DNA of 64,000 bases. Source: Candidatus Cloacimonadota bacterium (GTDB lineage: Bacteria; UBA4055). A program made the position numbers and the translations under genes. The DNA lies in the NCBI GenBank assembly GCA_002742935.1, contig PDON01000060.1, positions 1 to 64,000 on the forward strand. The letters are read 5' to 3'. A model generated the notes under the pieces. It did no database searches, had not been told where the DNA came from, and saw only the letters and a list, made by a program, of their open reading frames with translations. This document shows positions 8,133 through 17,364 of this stretch, piece after piece. Numbering within the stretch: the first letter of the stretch is position 1; each line of letters begins with the position of its first letter.

Positions 8133-8285
8133 GGCTAATTACAGCTACTCAATAGCTTCATCTGATTGTGAGACTATATATATCTTCAAATTATATTTTT
8201 TTGAATTTTGGGATTATTTTTACTAACTTACCTATGTGAGAAAGGGGTATGAAAAGTATCGAAATTTATTAATTCAGAAAAGATA
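8133..8285 (+). repeat. manA 3' end and flank, diverged copy of a direct duplication
   Basis: Same orientation and block order as 5568-5720, with substitutions and small indels; the manA frame is broken. The two copies bracket the ABM/WYL/GyrI/DUF1801 genes like the ends of an inserted segment. Confidence 0.75.
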
Positions 8286-8385
8286 TAGTAGTAGTACTGT
8301 AAAAGATTATTGTACTTGTTTTTTGGATAGTATGTGAAGAGGGGGATTAACATTTAAATGTTCTCTAGAACAACTCAAAATTAAA

Positions 8386-8416
8386 TTGAAATTTTAAAAT
8401 AATTTAGGTATCTTTG
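8386..8416 (+). promoter_or_regulatory. Putative Bacteroidota-type promoter of the R-M operon
   Basis: TTG (8386-8388), a 20-nt spacer and TATCTTTG (8409-8416), followed 5 bp later by the methyltransferase ATG. This fits the Bacteroidota -33/-7 layout and leaves a very short leader, which is common for such R-M genes. Confidence 0.45.
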
Positions 8417-8421
8417 TATTT

Positions 8422-9438
8422 ATGAGAATAGTATCTTTTTTTGCAGGAGCAGGTGGACTTGACCTTGGTTTTGAAAAAGCAGGGTTTGATGTTGTGTGGG
8501 CAAATGAATATGACAAAGAAATTTGGGAAACTTATGAAAAAAACCACCCAAACACTATTTTAGATAGAAGAAGTATTGTTAATATTCACGATAATGAAGT
8601 TCCTGAATGCGATGGGATTATTGGAGGACCACCCTGTCAAAGTTGGAGCGAGGCAGGATCATTACGAGGCATTAAAGATAAAAGAGGACAATTATTTTTT
8701 GATTTTATTAGGATTTTAAAAGCGAAACAACCAAAGTTTTTTTTTGCTGAAAATGTCAGTGGTATGCTTTTAGCTAGACATAGCGAAGCATTAGAAAGCA
8801 TAAAAAAAATGTTTGAAAATGCAGGTTACAATTTATCGTTTCAATTATTAAATGCATCAGATTACAATGTACCACAAGATAGAAAACGAGTATTTTTTAT
8901 TGGCATTCGCAAAGATTTAGGATTTAAATTTCAATTTCCAAAAATAACTTACCCTAAAGTTACATTAGAAAAAGCAATTAAGGATTTAGAAAGTGGGGTA
9001 TTACCTGCATTAGAAAAAAATAAAACGAATGGAAAAAACTGTATTATTCCAAATCATGAGTATATGATTGGTGGATTTTCTACCATTTTTATGTCAAGAA
9101 ATAGAGTGCGAAGTTGGGACGAACAATCTTTTACCATTCAAGCAGGAGGGCGACATGCTCCTTTGCACCCACAAGCACCCAAAATGCAATTTATAGAACA
9201 AAATAAACGAATCTTTGTTCCGAGTAAGGAGCATTTATACAGAAGATTAAGCGTACGAGAATGTGCGAGAATACAAACATTTCCTGATGATTTTATTTTT
9301 TATTATAATAAGGTATCAGTGGGATATAAAATGATTGGAAATGCTGTCCCTGTTAATTTGGCAGCTTTTTTGGCAGAAAGTATAAAACAGCAATTATCTA
9401 CAAACGAAAAAAAAGAAAAAATAGCTATTGCCGTATGA
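8422..9438 (+). CDS. Type II DNA (cytosine-5) methyltransferase
   Basis: A 338-residue C5-cytosine methyltransferase that protects host DNA from the partner nuclease. Motif I is [17 protein letters not shown] at the N-terminus (SAM binding). Motif IV is GGPPCQSW, with the catalytic Cys in Pro-Cys-Gln at about residue 73. Motif VI is A-E-N-V, motif VIII is [12 protein letters not shown], and motif X is GNAVPVNLA near the end. The target recognition region lies between VIII and X. It resembles HaeIII/NgoPII-type enzymes, so GGCC is the expected target, but only by inference. The stop overlaps the nuclease start by 4 bp. Confidence 0.92.
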   Translation: MRIVSFFAGAGGLDLGFEKAGFDVVWANEYDKEIWETYEKNHPNTILDRRSIVNIHDNEVPECDGIIGGPPCQSWSEAGSLRGIKDKRGQLFFDFIRILKAKQPKFFFAENVSGMLLARHSEALESIKKMFENAGYNLSFQLLNASDYNVPQDRKRVFFIGIRKDLGFKFQFPKITYPKVTLEKAIKDLESGVLPALEKNKTNGKNCIIPNHEYMIGGFSTIFMSRNRVRSWDEQSFTIQAGGRHAPLHPQAPKMQFIEQNKRIFVPSKEHLYRRLSVRECARIQTFPDDFIFYYNKVSVGYKMIGNAVPVNLAAFLAESIKQQLSTNEKKEKIAIAV

Positions 9439-10298
9439 CAAATATTTTAGAAGCTATATACAATATTGTAAATCAAAAACATTTTCAGATAAAAGAGTTC
9501 TATTCAAGTTCAAATAGAGCTAATAATATGGGTGAAGCACTTGAAAATTATATCAAAGATGCTTTTGCAGGAACATTTTATACACAAGATAAAATCAAAA
9601 GGTTGGAAATTTTCGAAAAAAAATTTTCGTGGTTAGGTTCTCAAAATAACCCTCCTGATATTATGATAAAAGGTGGTGATGCTATTGAGGTAAAAAAAAT
9701 ACAAGGAAATGGAAGTAGTTTAGCCTTAAATAGTAGCTATCCAAAAGCAGATTTACAAAGTTCAAGTCCAATGATTACAAAAGAATGTAAATCTTGTGAA
9801 GATTGGGATGTTAAAGATATGATTTATTGTGTAGGAAATGTAGATGATACAAAACTAAAATCATTGTGGTTAGTTTATGGCAGTATTTATTGTGCAAAGC
9901 ACGAAACTTATCAACGAATAAAAAACACTATTTCAGAAGGAATAAAGGCAATTCATAATGTTGTTTTTTCTGAAACAAAAGAATTGGGAAGAGTAAATCA
10001 AGTTGACCCTTTGGGAATCACAAATTTAAGAATTAGAGGAATGTGGCAAATTGAGCACCCAAAAAAAGTGTATAACTATTTGCATGCATCGGGTAATCAA
10101 GATTTTGAGTTGGTTTGTATTATTCCTAATGAAAAATATAAAAGCTTCCCAAAAGAAAGTCGTTTCAAAATTGAAAACATGAAAGAGCAAGGATTTAGCA
10201 TTGAAAATAGTAAAGTGAAAAATCCGAACAACCCAGCAAAACTAATAGATTGTAAATTGATAAAATTTATAAGTAAATGCAAAGAACACATTGTATAA
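9435..10298 (+). CDS. Type II restriction endonuclease, NgoPII-like
   Basis: Encodes 287 residues. Features recalled from the NgoPII family (PF09521) are present: [14 protein letters not shown] near residue 25, then [18 protein letters not shown] (about 73-90). The latter supplies the Asp and the Glu-x-Lys of a PD-(D/E)XK active site. L-A-L-N-S-S-Y-P-K and M-I-T-K-E-C follow. NgoPII cleaves GGCC; this specificity is inferred. It is co-translated with the methyltransferase through an ATGA overlap. The R-M pair sits between host genes manA and trmB and so is probably acquired. Confidence 0.78.
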   Translation: MTNILEAIYNIVNQKHFQIKEFYSSSNRANNMGEALENYIKDAFAGTFYTQDKIKRLEIFEKKFSWLGSQNNPPDIMIKGGDAIEVKKIQGNGSSLALNSSYPKADLQSSSPMITKECKSCEDWDVKDMIYCVGNVDDTKLKSLWLVYGSIYCAKHETYQRIKNTISEGIKAIHNVVFSETKELGRVNQVDPLGITNLRIRGMWQIEHPKKVYNYLHASGNQDFELVCIIPNEKYKSFPKESRFKIENMKEQGFSIENSKVKNPNNPAKLIDCKLIKFISKCKEHIV

Positions 10299-10372
10299 GC
10301 TACACCAGTTAAATACTAAAATTAAACCTTCAACTCTACTAAAAAATCAAAATTGATAGAAACAAATAATAA

Positions 10373-10418
10373 AAGGGATTGATAGTTTTCCATAAGTCTG
10401 GTATTAAAACAATCCCTT
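10373..10418. terminator. Bidirectional hairpin between R-M genes and trmB
   Basis: AAGGGATTG (10373-10381) pairs with CAATCCCTT (10410-10418) across a 28-nt loop. On the minus strand it is followed by a T-rich run, so it can end trmB transcription and shield the convergent R-M operon. Confidence 0.5.
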
Positions 10419-10425
10419 GTTATAT

Positions 10426-11094
10426 CTACTTTTCAACCTTCCTATACTTCATATGATGAATCTCCCAACCCTCTCTGGTTTTATGCTTCTCAAATTGAGT
10501 CATAATTCTATCCTCAATTTCACTTTTATAATCGAGAGGAGCATAAAGATTTTCAAAAAGATCGCTTTCCTTAAAAAGTTCAATAACCTCATTTGAATAT
10601 TCGGGGTGATCTGAAGAGAATCTAAAAACACCATCTTTTTTTAGAAGAGAGTGGAGTACTTTTATAAAACTAGGGTTAACCGTTCTCTTTTTATGATGTC
10701 TCTTTTTAGGCCAAGGATCAGGGAAGTTCATTATAATTTCATCAAAAGATTCTCTATTTATCATCTCATTTAAATAGTCCGTTCCCGTTCTGGCAATTAA
10801 AAGATTAGGGAGCTTTGATCTATTAACCTTTGAAAGAGCAGTTCTTATCCTATCCATCTTTCTATCTATACCAAAATAGTTTATGTGAGGATTTCTCCTC
10901 GCAAGTTCAATTAGAGAATCCCCATTACCAAAACCTATTTCAAACTTTAAGATCTTATTATCATTTTTAAATAGAGAATTAAAATCGAGAGGCATCATAT
11001 CAGCGGTTAACTTAATATGAAAATCGCTATAATCGTAATACTTCTCATTATCTTGGTCTATTTTTTCTAAATACTGCTCAAGGTTAAGCCACAT
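10426..11094 (-). CDS. trmB: tRNA (guanine-N7-)-methyltransferase
   Basis: A 222-residue Rossmann methyltransferase that makes m7G46 in tRNA. Motif I is K-F-E-I-G-F-G-N-G-D-S-L (about 49-60). The family hallmark NFPDPWPKKRHHKKR is intact (about 127-141), followed by F-R-F-S-S-D-H-P-E-Y. The length is usual. prfA lies 35 bp upstream in the same direction, so the two probably form a translation-related operon. Confidence 0.94.
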   Translation of the reverse strand: MWLNLEQYLEKIDQDNEKYYDYSDFHIKLTADMMPLDFNSLFKNDNKILKFEIGFGNGDSLIELARRNPHINYFGIDRKMDRIRTALSKVNRSKLPNLLIARTGTDYLNEMINRESFDEIIMNFPDPWPKKRHHKKRTVNPSFIKVLHSLLKKDGVFRFSSDHPEYSNEVIELFKESDLFENLYAPLDYKSEIEDRIMTQFEKHKTREGWEIHHMKYRKVEK

Positions 11095-11129
11095 AGTAAA
11101 TACTCCCTTTAAAAGATCATATTAAAACT

Positions 11130-12203
11130 CTACTCATTTTCAGATTGTTGCAATCTTTCTGTTCTGTCTGCCAGTATAAGAGCCTCAATAATATCTTCAA
11201 CATCACCATTCATAATGGAATCAAGCTTGTATAGAGTCAAGCCTATTCTATGATCTGTTACCCTACCTTGAGGATAGTTGTAAGTTCTAATCTTACCGGA
11301 TCTATCCCCTGTTCCTACAAGTAACTTTCTTGCAGAAGATTCACTCTCCTTAACCTTTTGATTTTCAACCTCTTGAAGCTTTGTAGCAAGCATTTTCATA
11401 GCAGTTTCTTTATTTTTATGCTGAGATCTTTGGGTTTGACACTGAACAACAGTATTGGTTGGAAGGTGGGTAATCCTAATTGCAGAATCTGTTTTATTAA
11501 CATGCTGACCACCGGCTCCCGATGCTCTATAAGTATCAATTTTCAGATCTTTTGTATTTATAGTAATATCTTCCGTTGAGAACTCAGGAAGAACAGCTAC
11601 AGTTGCCGCACTTGTGTGAACTCTACCTTGAGTTTCAGTTTGAGGAACCCTTTGAACTCTATGAACACCGGATTCAAATTTAAGTTTACCAAAAACCTCA
11701 TCACCCTTTATCTCAACAACAACCTCTTTAATACCACCAATTCCCGTTTCACTTAGATCTGCAATATCAAAGCTCCACTTATTTATCTCGGCATATTTTT
11801 GGTACATCCTCAAAAGATCTTGAGCAAAAAGACCGGCCTCATCACCACCTGTTCCAGCCCTTATTTCAAGATAAACATCTTTAGAGTCGTTAGGATCTTT
11901 TGGAATAAGAAGGAGTTTTAGCTCTTCGGAAAGTTTTTCAAGTTCAGGCATAAGCTGATCAATCTCCTCTTTTGCCATCTCTTTAAGCTCAGGATCATCT
12001 TCAAGATCAAAAACCTCCTTTGCCTCTTCAAGATCAGAGCTTGCTTTTTTATACTCCTTAAACTTCTCAACAATAGGTTCAAGCTGAGATCTCTCTTTAC
12101 CAATGGCCCTGAACTTATCCATATTTGATATAATATCAGGATCAGATAAACTTTCGGTAAGATCATTAAACTTTTCAACTATATGTTCCAACTTATCCAA
12201 CAT
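11130..12203 (-). CDS. prfA: Peptide chain release factor 1
   Basis: A 357-residue translation release factor reading UAA/UAG. The N-terminal helical domain runs to about residue 110. The class I core follows with R-A-G-T-G-G-D-E-A-G-L-F and GVHRVQRVPQTETQGRVHTS. The catalytic GGQ loop is S-G-A-G-G-Q-H-V-N-K-T-D, with the RF1-type H-L-P-T-N-T-V-V after it. The lack of an RF2-type programmed frameshift near codon 25 and the RF1-type PQTETQGRVHTSAA segment favour RF1 over RF2. Confidence 0.94.
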   Translation of the reverse strand: MLDKLEHIVEKFNDLTESLSDPDIISNMDKFRAIGKERSQLEPIVEKFKEYKKASSDLEEAKEVFDLEDDPELKEMAKEEIDQLMPELEKLSEELKLLLIPKDPNDSKDVYLEIRAGTGGDEAGLFAQDLLRMYQKYAEINKWSFDIADLSETGIGGIKEVVVEIKGDEVFGKLKFESGVHRVQRVPQTETQGRVHTSAATVAVLPEFSTEDITINTKDLKIDTYRASGAGGQHVNKTDSAIRITHLPTNTVVQCQTQRSQHKNKETAMKMLATKLQEVENQKVKESESSARKLLVGTGDRSGKIRTYNYPQGRVTDHRIGLTLYKLDSIMNGDVEDIIEALILADRTERLQQSENE

Positions 12204-12365
12204 TTTATTATGCCCTACAATTTAATTTCTTTAACAAACGGATTAAAATATAGATACCATATGAGTCTAATAGATATATTATTAACAGCCCGTTATAACA
12301 ATACTTCTATAATCTCATTTTAAAAGATTATAGGCTATGATTTTAATCTTCTATCTTAGAAAAAT

Positions 12366-13277
12366 CTACTTAACAAAGATACCTAAATCATCTTCAACTT
12401 TTGCATGAAAAAAGATTTTACCTTTCTTAACATAAGGAGTTCCACACTCCTCTTCATCAATAATTATGTTAAGATTATTCTTACCACCAAATCCAATAAC
12501 ACTATTTTCATCCTTAAAAGCACGACAGTACAGCTTTCCATTCTCTACAAAGAAAGAACCTACAGGGTAGGAATAATCATGTTCAATAAAATCACCATAC
12601 TCACCCGAATTAAGATTAAAGTTATTATCTACAAAGTAGTTTTTTCCATTATACTTTCTATAGAAGAAAACAGGTTTTTCCATTGAAATAGGGGTTTCAC
12701 TACCTGAATATAAATTGTATCTAATCAAAGAAAGATCTTCATCCTTATCGTAAACACTTTTAATCTCATCATTTCTGTTACTTATGTAATAGAAACAATT
12801 ATCTCCAATAGTAACATTGTAATCGTCTGCTCCTCTTACTCCAACCCTAACTTCAGATTTAAGCTTAGTATCATAAATAATAATATCTCTATTCTCTTTG
12901 AGAGAATCTTCATAAGTTGAGCATATCAAATACCTTCCACCAAATTCAATTTTTGGATCAAAAAGATCAAAGTTTTCCTCATAAAAAGGAGTGCTTTTCA
13001 TACTCTTAAAACTATAAGAATATATAGACCACTTACTATCGCCTGTTCTTCTCTGATAGATAATGGTTGAATCATTTAACATACAAGGGTTTGCCTCATC
13101 TGTCCCTTTTTCATCAACAAGAATATAAAACTCTTCATTACTTGATTTGGGAAGTAGACTAAAATTATCTAAACTAAGACCCTTTTTTTTCAACAATAAC
13201 AACTCTTCATTTTTAAGATCTCTTTCCGTAGCACATGAAACTAACAGAATAAACAGAAAAAATAGAGCGATTCTCAT
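12366..13277 (-). CDS. Lipoprotein with beta-propeller-like repeats
   Basis: Encodes 303 residues. The signal peptide MRIALFFLFILLVSC ends in a lipobox with Cys15. The mature part shows repeated strands of the TolB/PD40 kind: N-P-C-M-L-N-D-S-T-I-I-Y-Q-R-R, S-I-Y-S-Y-S-F-K-S, G-G-R-Y-L-I-C-S-T-Y, D-I-I-I-Y-D-T-K-L-K, and N-C-F-Y-Y-I-S-N-R-N. This suggests a small propeller exposed to the periplasm or surface. The ligand is unknown. The amidohydrolase gene ends 9 bp upstream, so the pair may be transcribed together, but a functional link is not evident. Confidence 0.7.
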   Translation of the reverse strand: MRIALFFLFILLVSCATERDLKNEELLLLKKKGLSLDNFSLLPKSSNEEFYILVDEKGTDEANPCMLNDSTIIYQRRTGDSKWSIYSYSFKSMKSTPFYEENFDLFDPKIEFGGRYLICSTYEDSLKENRDIIIYDTKLKSEVRVGVRGADDYNVTIGDNCFYYISNRNDEIKSVYDKDEDLSLIRYNLYSGSETPISMEKPVFFYRKYNGKNYFVDNNFNLNSGEYGDFIEHDYSYPVGSFFVENGKLYCRAFKDENSVIGFGGKNNLNIIIDEEECGTPYVKKGKIFFHAKVEDDLGIFVK

Positions 13278-13286
13278 AACAGACTC

Positions 13287-14606
13287 CTATTCAAACTCTT
13301 TTGCAAATTTTTTGCAATTTTGGATAATATCTTCAATATCCAACTCTACCAACTTAAAATCTTTCATTAGTATCTTTCCGTTAACAATTGTGGTATCAAC
13401 TCTAGAATGCATAATACCATAGATAAGATTAGTATAAAGATTCTCAGAGGTTATCTCCAATTCAGGAACATAATCAACAGCAATTAAATCTGCTGCTGCA
13501 CCTGCTCTAATCTCACCAACTCTTCTGGAAACAAATTTATTCGCAATTCTTGATCCTGAATTAATAATAATATTTCCAATCTCTTTATTTCCATTCTCAA
13601 AGGATCTAAACTTCTTCTTAAACAATCTGTTGGCAAAGCTAGCTTCCCCTGAAATTGAAGGAGCTATACCATCAGAACCAAAACCCAACGGTATATTTTT
13701 TTGAGTGTAAAGATCAATAGGAGGGAATTGGAACCCTTTGTAGAATGATGAAGATGGTGTTAGAACAACATTTGCATCTGTTCTAAGAAGAACATCTGCT
13801 TCAAACTCATCAAGATTGTTAGCTCCAACAATAAGCGTTTTAGCATTTAACAAACCATGATCATTCAATCTATCAATAGTATACTTCCTAAAATGTTCTA
13901 TTGAATACTCATCATCATCACCCGTTTCAGCAAGATGAAGCATGATTCCACAACCTGTTCTTTTATTAAATCCTGCAATCTTACTTAAAAGCTGATCAGA
14001 AACCTCATTAACACTGTATAAACCTATCATACCATTAACTAAAGGGTGAGAGCCATTTTCCTCAACAAACTCCATGTTTGTTTCAAACATCTTTTCAGCT
14101 TTTCCATCACCTTGTCTGTTGCTAATCTCATAGGCAACAACACCTCTCATACCTGTATCAATGAATGCATCTGCAACATCATTTAGGGAATCTTCCACAC
14201 AATTTGGACTTGAATGAAGGTTGAAGATTGTAGTAGTACCGGATTTTATAGCATTTGTTATACCTTTAACAGCTGAATAAAATATCCCGTCAGAACTAAG
14301 TTTATCAGTTAACTTCCACCAATAGTTGGTCATAAAATCACTATAATTTTTTACACTTCCAAGTTTAATAGGTACATTTTGAAAAAAACCACTGTATAGA
14401 TGATTGTGAAAATCAATAAAACCCGGCATAACAATTTTACCACCCATATCAAGAGTCTTCATTCCAGGATTTTTAACCTCCATCTCTTTTCTCTTTCCAT
14501 ACTCCAATATTACTCCACGAGCAACATGAATTGCACCATCTTCAATGTATTTATCTGTAATACCAAAAGTAAGTATATTTGCATTAACTATAAGATATTC
14601 TTCCAC
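13287..14606 (-). CDS. Amidohydrolase of the SsnA/chlorohydrolase type
   Basis: A 439-residue metal-dependent hydrolase of the amidohydrolase superfamily, cytosolic. The N-terminal composite beta domain leads to M-P-G-F-I-D-F-H-N-H-L (metal ligands His-x-His, about 61-68). L-H-L-A-E-T-G-D-D-D (about 224) and G-F-G-S-D-G (the late Asp ligand, about 310) follow. The C-terminal strands R-A-G-A-A-A-D-L-I-A-V-D and T-I-V-N-G-K close the barrel cap. The family deaminates or dechlorinates N-heterocycles such as guanine or S-adenosylhomocysteine analogues. SsnA-like members are tied to purine or selenium-linked catabolism. The exact substrate cannot be read here. Confidence 0.82.
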   Translation of the reverse strand: MEEYLIVNANILTFGITDKYIEDGAIHVARGVILEYGKRKEMEVKNPGMKTLDMGGKIVMPGFIDFHNHLYSGFFQNVPIKLGSVKNYSDFMTNYWWKLTDKLSSDGIFYSAVKGITNAIKSGTTTIFNLHSSPNCVEDSLNDVADAFIDTGMRGVVAYEISNRQGDGKAEKMFETNMEFVEENGSHPLVNGMIGLYSVNEVSDQLLSKIAGFNKRTGCGIMLHLAETGDDDEYSIEHFRKYTIDRLNDHGLLNAKTLIVGANNLDEFEADVLLRTDANVVLTPSSSFYKGFQFPPIDLYTQKNIPLGFGSDGIAPSISGEASFANRLFKKKFRSFENGNKEIGNIIINSGSRIANKFVSRRVGEIRAGAAADLIAVDYVPELEITSENLYTNLIYGIMHSRVDTTIVNGKILMKDFKLVELDIEDIIQNCKKFAKEFE

Positions 14607-15026
14607 TAGAACCTCCGGCTTCTTTACTTAAAAACTCTGCGAAAGAACTATTTTAAGGTATAGAACTTCACAGCGAACATAAAATATATTTATAATATAA
14701 TATCTATGCAAGACAAATATTATTTTAGGATACAAAAGAGAGTGTAAATAGAGATTTACTTTAGATCCTTCTTTGGTGGGAAGATATATATTTTAGCGGT
14801 TATGACAAAACTGACTACTATCGTAATATTATAATTGAATACCCAGATTTAATTATTACATAAGGTAGATTATTATTTTTATATCTAACTCAGGTTAAAT
14901 ATAAATTTACAGATAAAAAATTGCTGCCATTAAGAAAGAGTTTTATTAAATGCAGATAACAAATGATAAAAACTTTTTCTAATTTACAATTAATGTAGTT
15001 ATCTTTACACCTCTAGGAGGTGAGGT
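14607..15026. other. Divergent intergenic gap
   Basis: 420 bp of AT-rich DNA between the minus-strand amidohydrolase and the plus-strand flippase-like gene. No coding frame, tRNA or long repeat is visible. It ends in a strong AGGAGG ribosome binding site at 15015-15020. Confidence 0.5.
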
Positions 15027-15935
15027 ATTAACAAAAAAAAGATATTAATATTGGGGAAACTAAGTATAACTTTCATAATTATACTCCTACTGGTCAATAA
15101 TGTTGATTTTGAGAAAATTGTTAAAAGCTTCGAACTATCCAATCAAAAATATATGATTTTAGCTATTCTTTTACTTCCTCTTAATATTTCCACACAAATT
15201 CTAAAATGGAAAACTGTAGTAAATTCAGTAGATAACACTATAAGTTTTAAAAAGATTATTTCATCATCGTTTATAGGTATAGCTCTTGGTTTCATAACAC
15301 CCGGAAAAACCGGAGAAATGGCTAAGTTTCTTCTTATAAACTCCCCCAAAAGAGTGGAAATTGCAGGAGGAACATTCTATGAGAAACTTTTGGATATGAT
15401 ATGGATCCCTCTGTTTGGGATAATCTCCTTGATTACAATTATTCCAAGAATAAGTAGTAACGAACTCTATGGAAGAGTAGTCTTACCACTGTTAATACTT
15501 ATTTCCATACCATTTTTAGGTTTAATAATATACAATATATTTAAATCAAAGATAAAAGAGAGTTATAGATTAACCTTAAATAAACTACTTGGCTTTTATA
15601 AAATAGCCGGAAGAAAACAGTTTTTTAAACTATCCCTTCTCTCCCTAATGCTGTATTTAATTTATACTCTCCAACTATCGTTGATTATAAAATCTATGAG
15701 TGAGACTACCATATTAACCGCTATAAATATATCAATCTTTTCCATTTTAATAAAATCACTCTTACCTATAAGTTTTGGAGATATTGGAGTAAGGGAGGGA
15801 GCAACAGCTTTTACAATGACACTTTTTAACCTACCTTTCGAAATAGGAGTTTTAGCAGGATTTTTACTTTTTACCACAAATGTTATTATACCGTCAACTA
15901 TTGGGGTTATAATACTCTTAAAAGGGAAAAATTGA
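15027..15935 (+). CDS. Flippase-like (UPF0104/LPG synthase TM) membrane protein, probable ATT start
   Basis: An integral membrane protein of about 302 residues of the lysylphosphatidylglycerol synthase TM/flippase-like family (PF03706). Visible features are ILKWKTVVNS after the first helices, the G-F-I-T-P-G-K-T-G-E-M-A-K motif (about residues 88-100), and the late I-S-F-G-D-I-G-V-R-E-G-A motif. Translation from the TTG at 15051 would leave the AGGAGG (15015-15020) 30 bp away. An in-frame ATT at 15027 lies 6 nt from it and yields the family-like N-terminus (M)NKKKILILGKL, so I prefer it. The gene is followed by a glycosyltransferase with an ATGA overlap, which suggests joint surface-glycolipid synthesis. 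Confidence 0.75.
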   Translation: MNKKKILILGKLSITFIIILLLVNNVDFEKIVKSFELSNQKYMILAILLLPLNISTQILKWKTVVNSVDNTISFKKIISSSFIGIALGFITPGKTGEMAKFLLINSPKRVEIAGGTFYEKLLDMIWIPLFGIISLITIIPRISSNELYGRVVLPLLILISIPFLGLIIYNIFKSKIKESYRLTLNKLLGFYKIAGRKQFFKLSLLSLMLYLIYTLQLSLIIKSMSETTILTAINISIFSILIKSLLPISFGDIGVREGATAFTMTLFNLPFEIGVLAGFLLFTTNVIIPSTIGVIILLKGKN

Positions 15936-17077
15936 TGAATGAACCAATAGTCCATATAGCTATACCCGCAATGAATGAATATAACTATATATTTAACACC
16001 ATTAAATCCATATCAAAAAATAGCAACTTTAAACTCTATATCCTTATAAACCAACCGGAAAAATATTGGAATGATAACAGAATAGATATATGCCTAAACA
16101 ATCAAAAAACTTATGAAGAGATAAGAAAAAAATTTCCTTGGGTGATAGTTTTAGATAAGTTCTCAAAAGGTAAAGGATGGGAAAAAGGCGGAGTTGGAGA
16201 AGCAAGATCATATCTTTTTGATTACATTTTAAAAAACTGTTCTAAGAATGATATTATAGCCAGTTTAGATGCAGATACAACTGTTGAAGAGAACTATTGT
16301 AGTGAGATAATTAAAGGTTTAAAAAACAGTAAAATATCGGCAATATCAATACCCTACTACCATAGACTGACCAAAGATACTATTCTAAATAAGAAACTCC
16401 TTTATTACGAAATATATATGAGAACTTACAGCATAAATCTTTCTAGAATTGGATCTATTTATAACTTCACGGCTTTAGGGTCTGCAATTGCTGTTAAACC
16501 CGAAAAGTATAAAAAAGTTGGTGGGTACCTAAAGAGAGAAGCAGGAGAAGATTACTACTTATTACAATCTCTGGTAAAAAATTTTAAGATCTCAAACTAT
16601 ATAAATACAATAGTTTATCCTTCAACAAGAGAATCAAAACGAGTTCCGTTTGGAACCGGACCTGCAATATCCTTCTCTTTTGAAAAACTTATTGAAAATT
16701 ATCCCATTTTCAATCCTAAACTTTTTGATGATATAAAGGAGTTTTACAATAATGTTCACTCATTTTTAGATGGAAAAAGTTCAAACAGATTTTCAACTTT
16801 TATACTCTCAAACAGAAAAAATGTTACAGCAATCTCAAAAATAAGAGAAAACTTTAAAAATGAACCCCTATTCAAAAGAGGAGTTGAAAGATATATTGAT
16901 GGTGTTAAGATATTGCAGTTTCTGAAATACTTTAATAATAATTCTCTAGAAAACTTAAACAATCTTTACAAATTACTAAACATTGACTTCGAACTTAAAT
17001 CAGTTGAAAACGAATCACAATTAGAAAAGGCAAGAAAAATCTTAACTAAAATAGATTTAAGATTAAAAAAGATATAG
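15935..17077 (+). CDS. Family 2 glycosyltransferase
   Basis: A 380-residue GT-A-fold glycosyltransferase. The N-terminal I-A-I-P-A-M-N-E-Y strand, G-G-V-G-E-A-R motif and acidic S-L-D-A-D-T-T (Asp-x-Asp, metal and nucleotide sugar binding, about 111-117) are present. G-S-A-I-A-V-K-P-E and A-G-E-D-Y-Y-L, the GED-like catalytic base region, follow. The C-terminal third is helical. The ATG at 15935 overlaps the TGA of the flippase-like gene; a TTG 3 bp earlier is less likely. Acceptor and sugar are unknown. Coupling to a lipid-flippase-like protein suggests a membrane-anchored glycan. Confidence 0.82.
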   Translation: MNEPIVHIAIPAMNEYNYIFNTIKSISKNSNFKLYILINQPEKYWNDNRIDICLNNQKTYEEIRKKFPWVIVLDKFSKGKGWEKGGVGEARSYLFDYILKNCSKNDIIASLDADTTVEENYCSEIIKGLKNSKISAISIPYYHRLTKDTILNKKLLYYEIYMRTYSINLSRIGSIYNFTALGSAIAVKPEKYKKVGGYLKREAGEDYYLLQSLVKNFKISNYINTIVYPSTRESKRVPFGTGPAISFSFEKLIENYPIFNPKLFDDIKEFYNNVHSFLDGKSSNRFSTFILSNRKNVTAISKIRENFKNEPLFKRGVERYIDGVKILQFLKYFNNNSLENLNNLYKLLNIDFELKSVENESQLEKARKILTKIDLRLKKI

Positions 17078-17291
17078 CTTTTATCACTTTTTATTATTAA
17101 TGTATTATTAGTTTTGCTAGTTCGTAAATAAACTGGCAAAACTGCAATAAAAAAGCTTTAGCAAGCTTAGGTTCTCTGCGAGAGAGACTTTATAAAGGCA
17201 GATTTTAAATGCTATATTTTAGAAAACCTACAATCTATTATGAACAACAAATCTCGCAGAATATTTAATATAGGGAAATAGAAATAGAGTT

Positions 17292-17321
17292 ATAAACAGA
17301 AATAGTTTATTTTCTGTTTAT
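17292..17321. promoter_or_regulatory. Perfect 11-bp inverted repeat upstream of the sensor kinase
   Basis: ATAAACAGAAA (17292-17302) and TTTCTGTTTAT (17311-17321) form a perfect inverted repeat with an 8-nt centre, 43 bp before the kinase start. It may be an operator or a leader hairpin; no regulator is identified. The rest of the 287-bp gap (17078-17364) shows no gene. Confidence 0.4.
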
Positions 17322-17364
17322 TTTAGTTAAAGAAATATTTTAAGTATTAAGAGTAAAGTCCTAC

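Larger units (their letters stand above)
7937..8421. other. Gap without a gene, containing a decayed manA-tail copy
   Basis: 485 bp with no convincing coding frame. 7937-8132 is unassigned sequence with a CTCGAAGAGCTC-like fragment. 8133-8285 is the second copy of the manA 3' end. 8286-8421 holds the promoter of the R-M genes. Confidence 0.6.
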
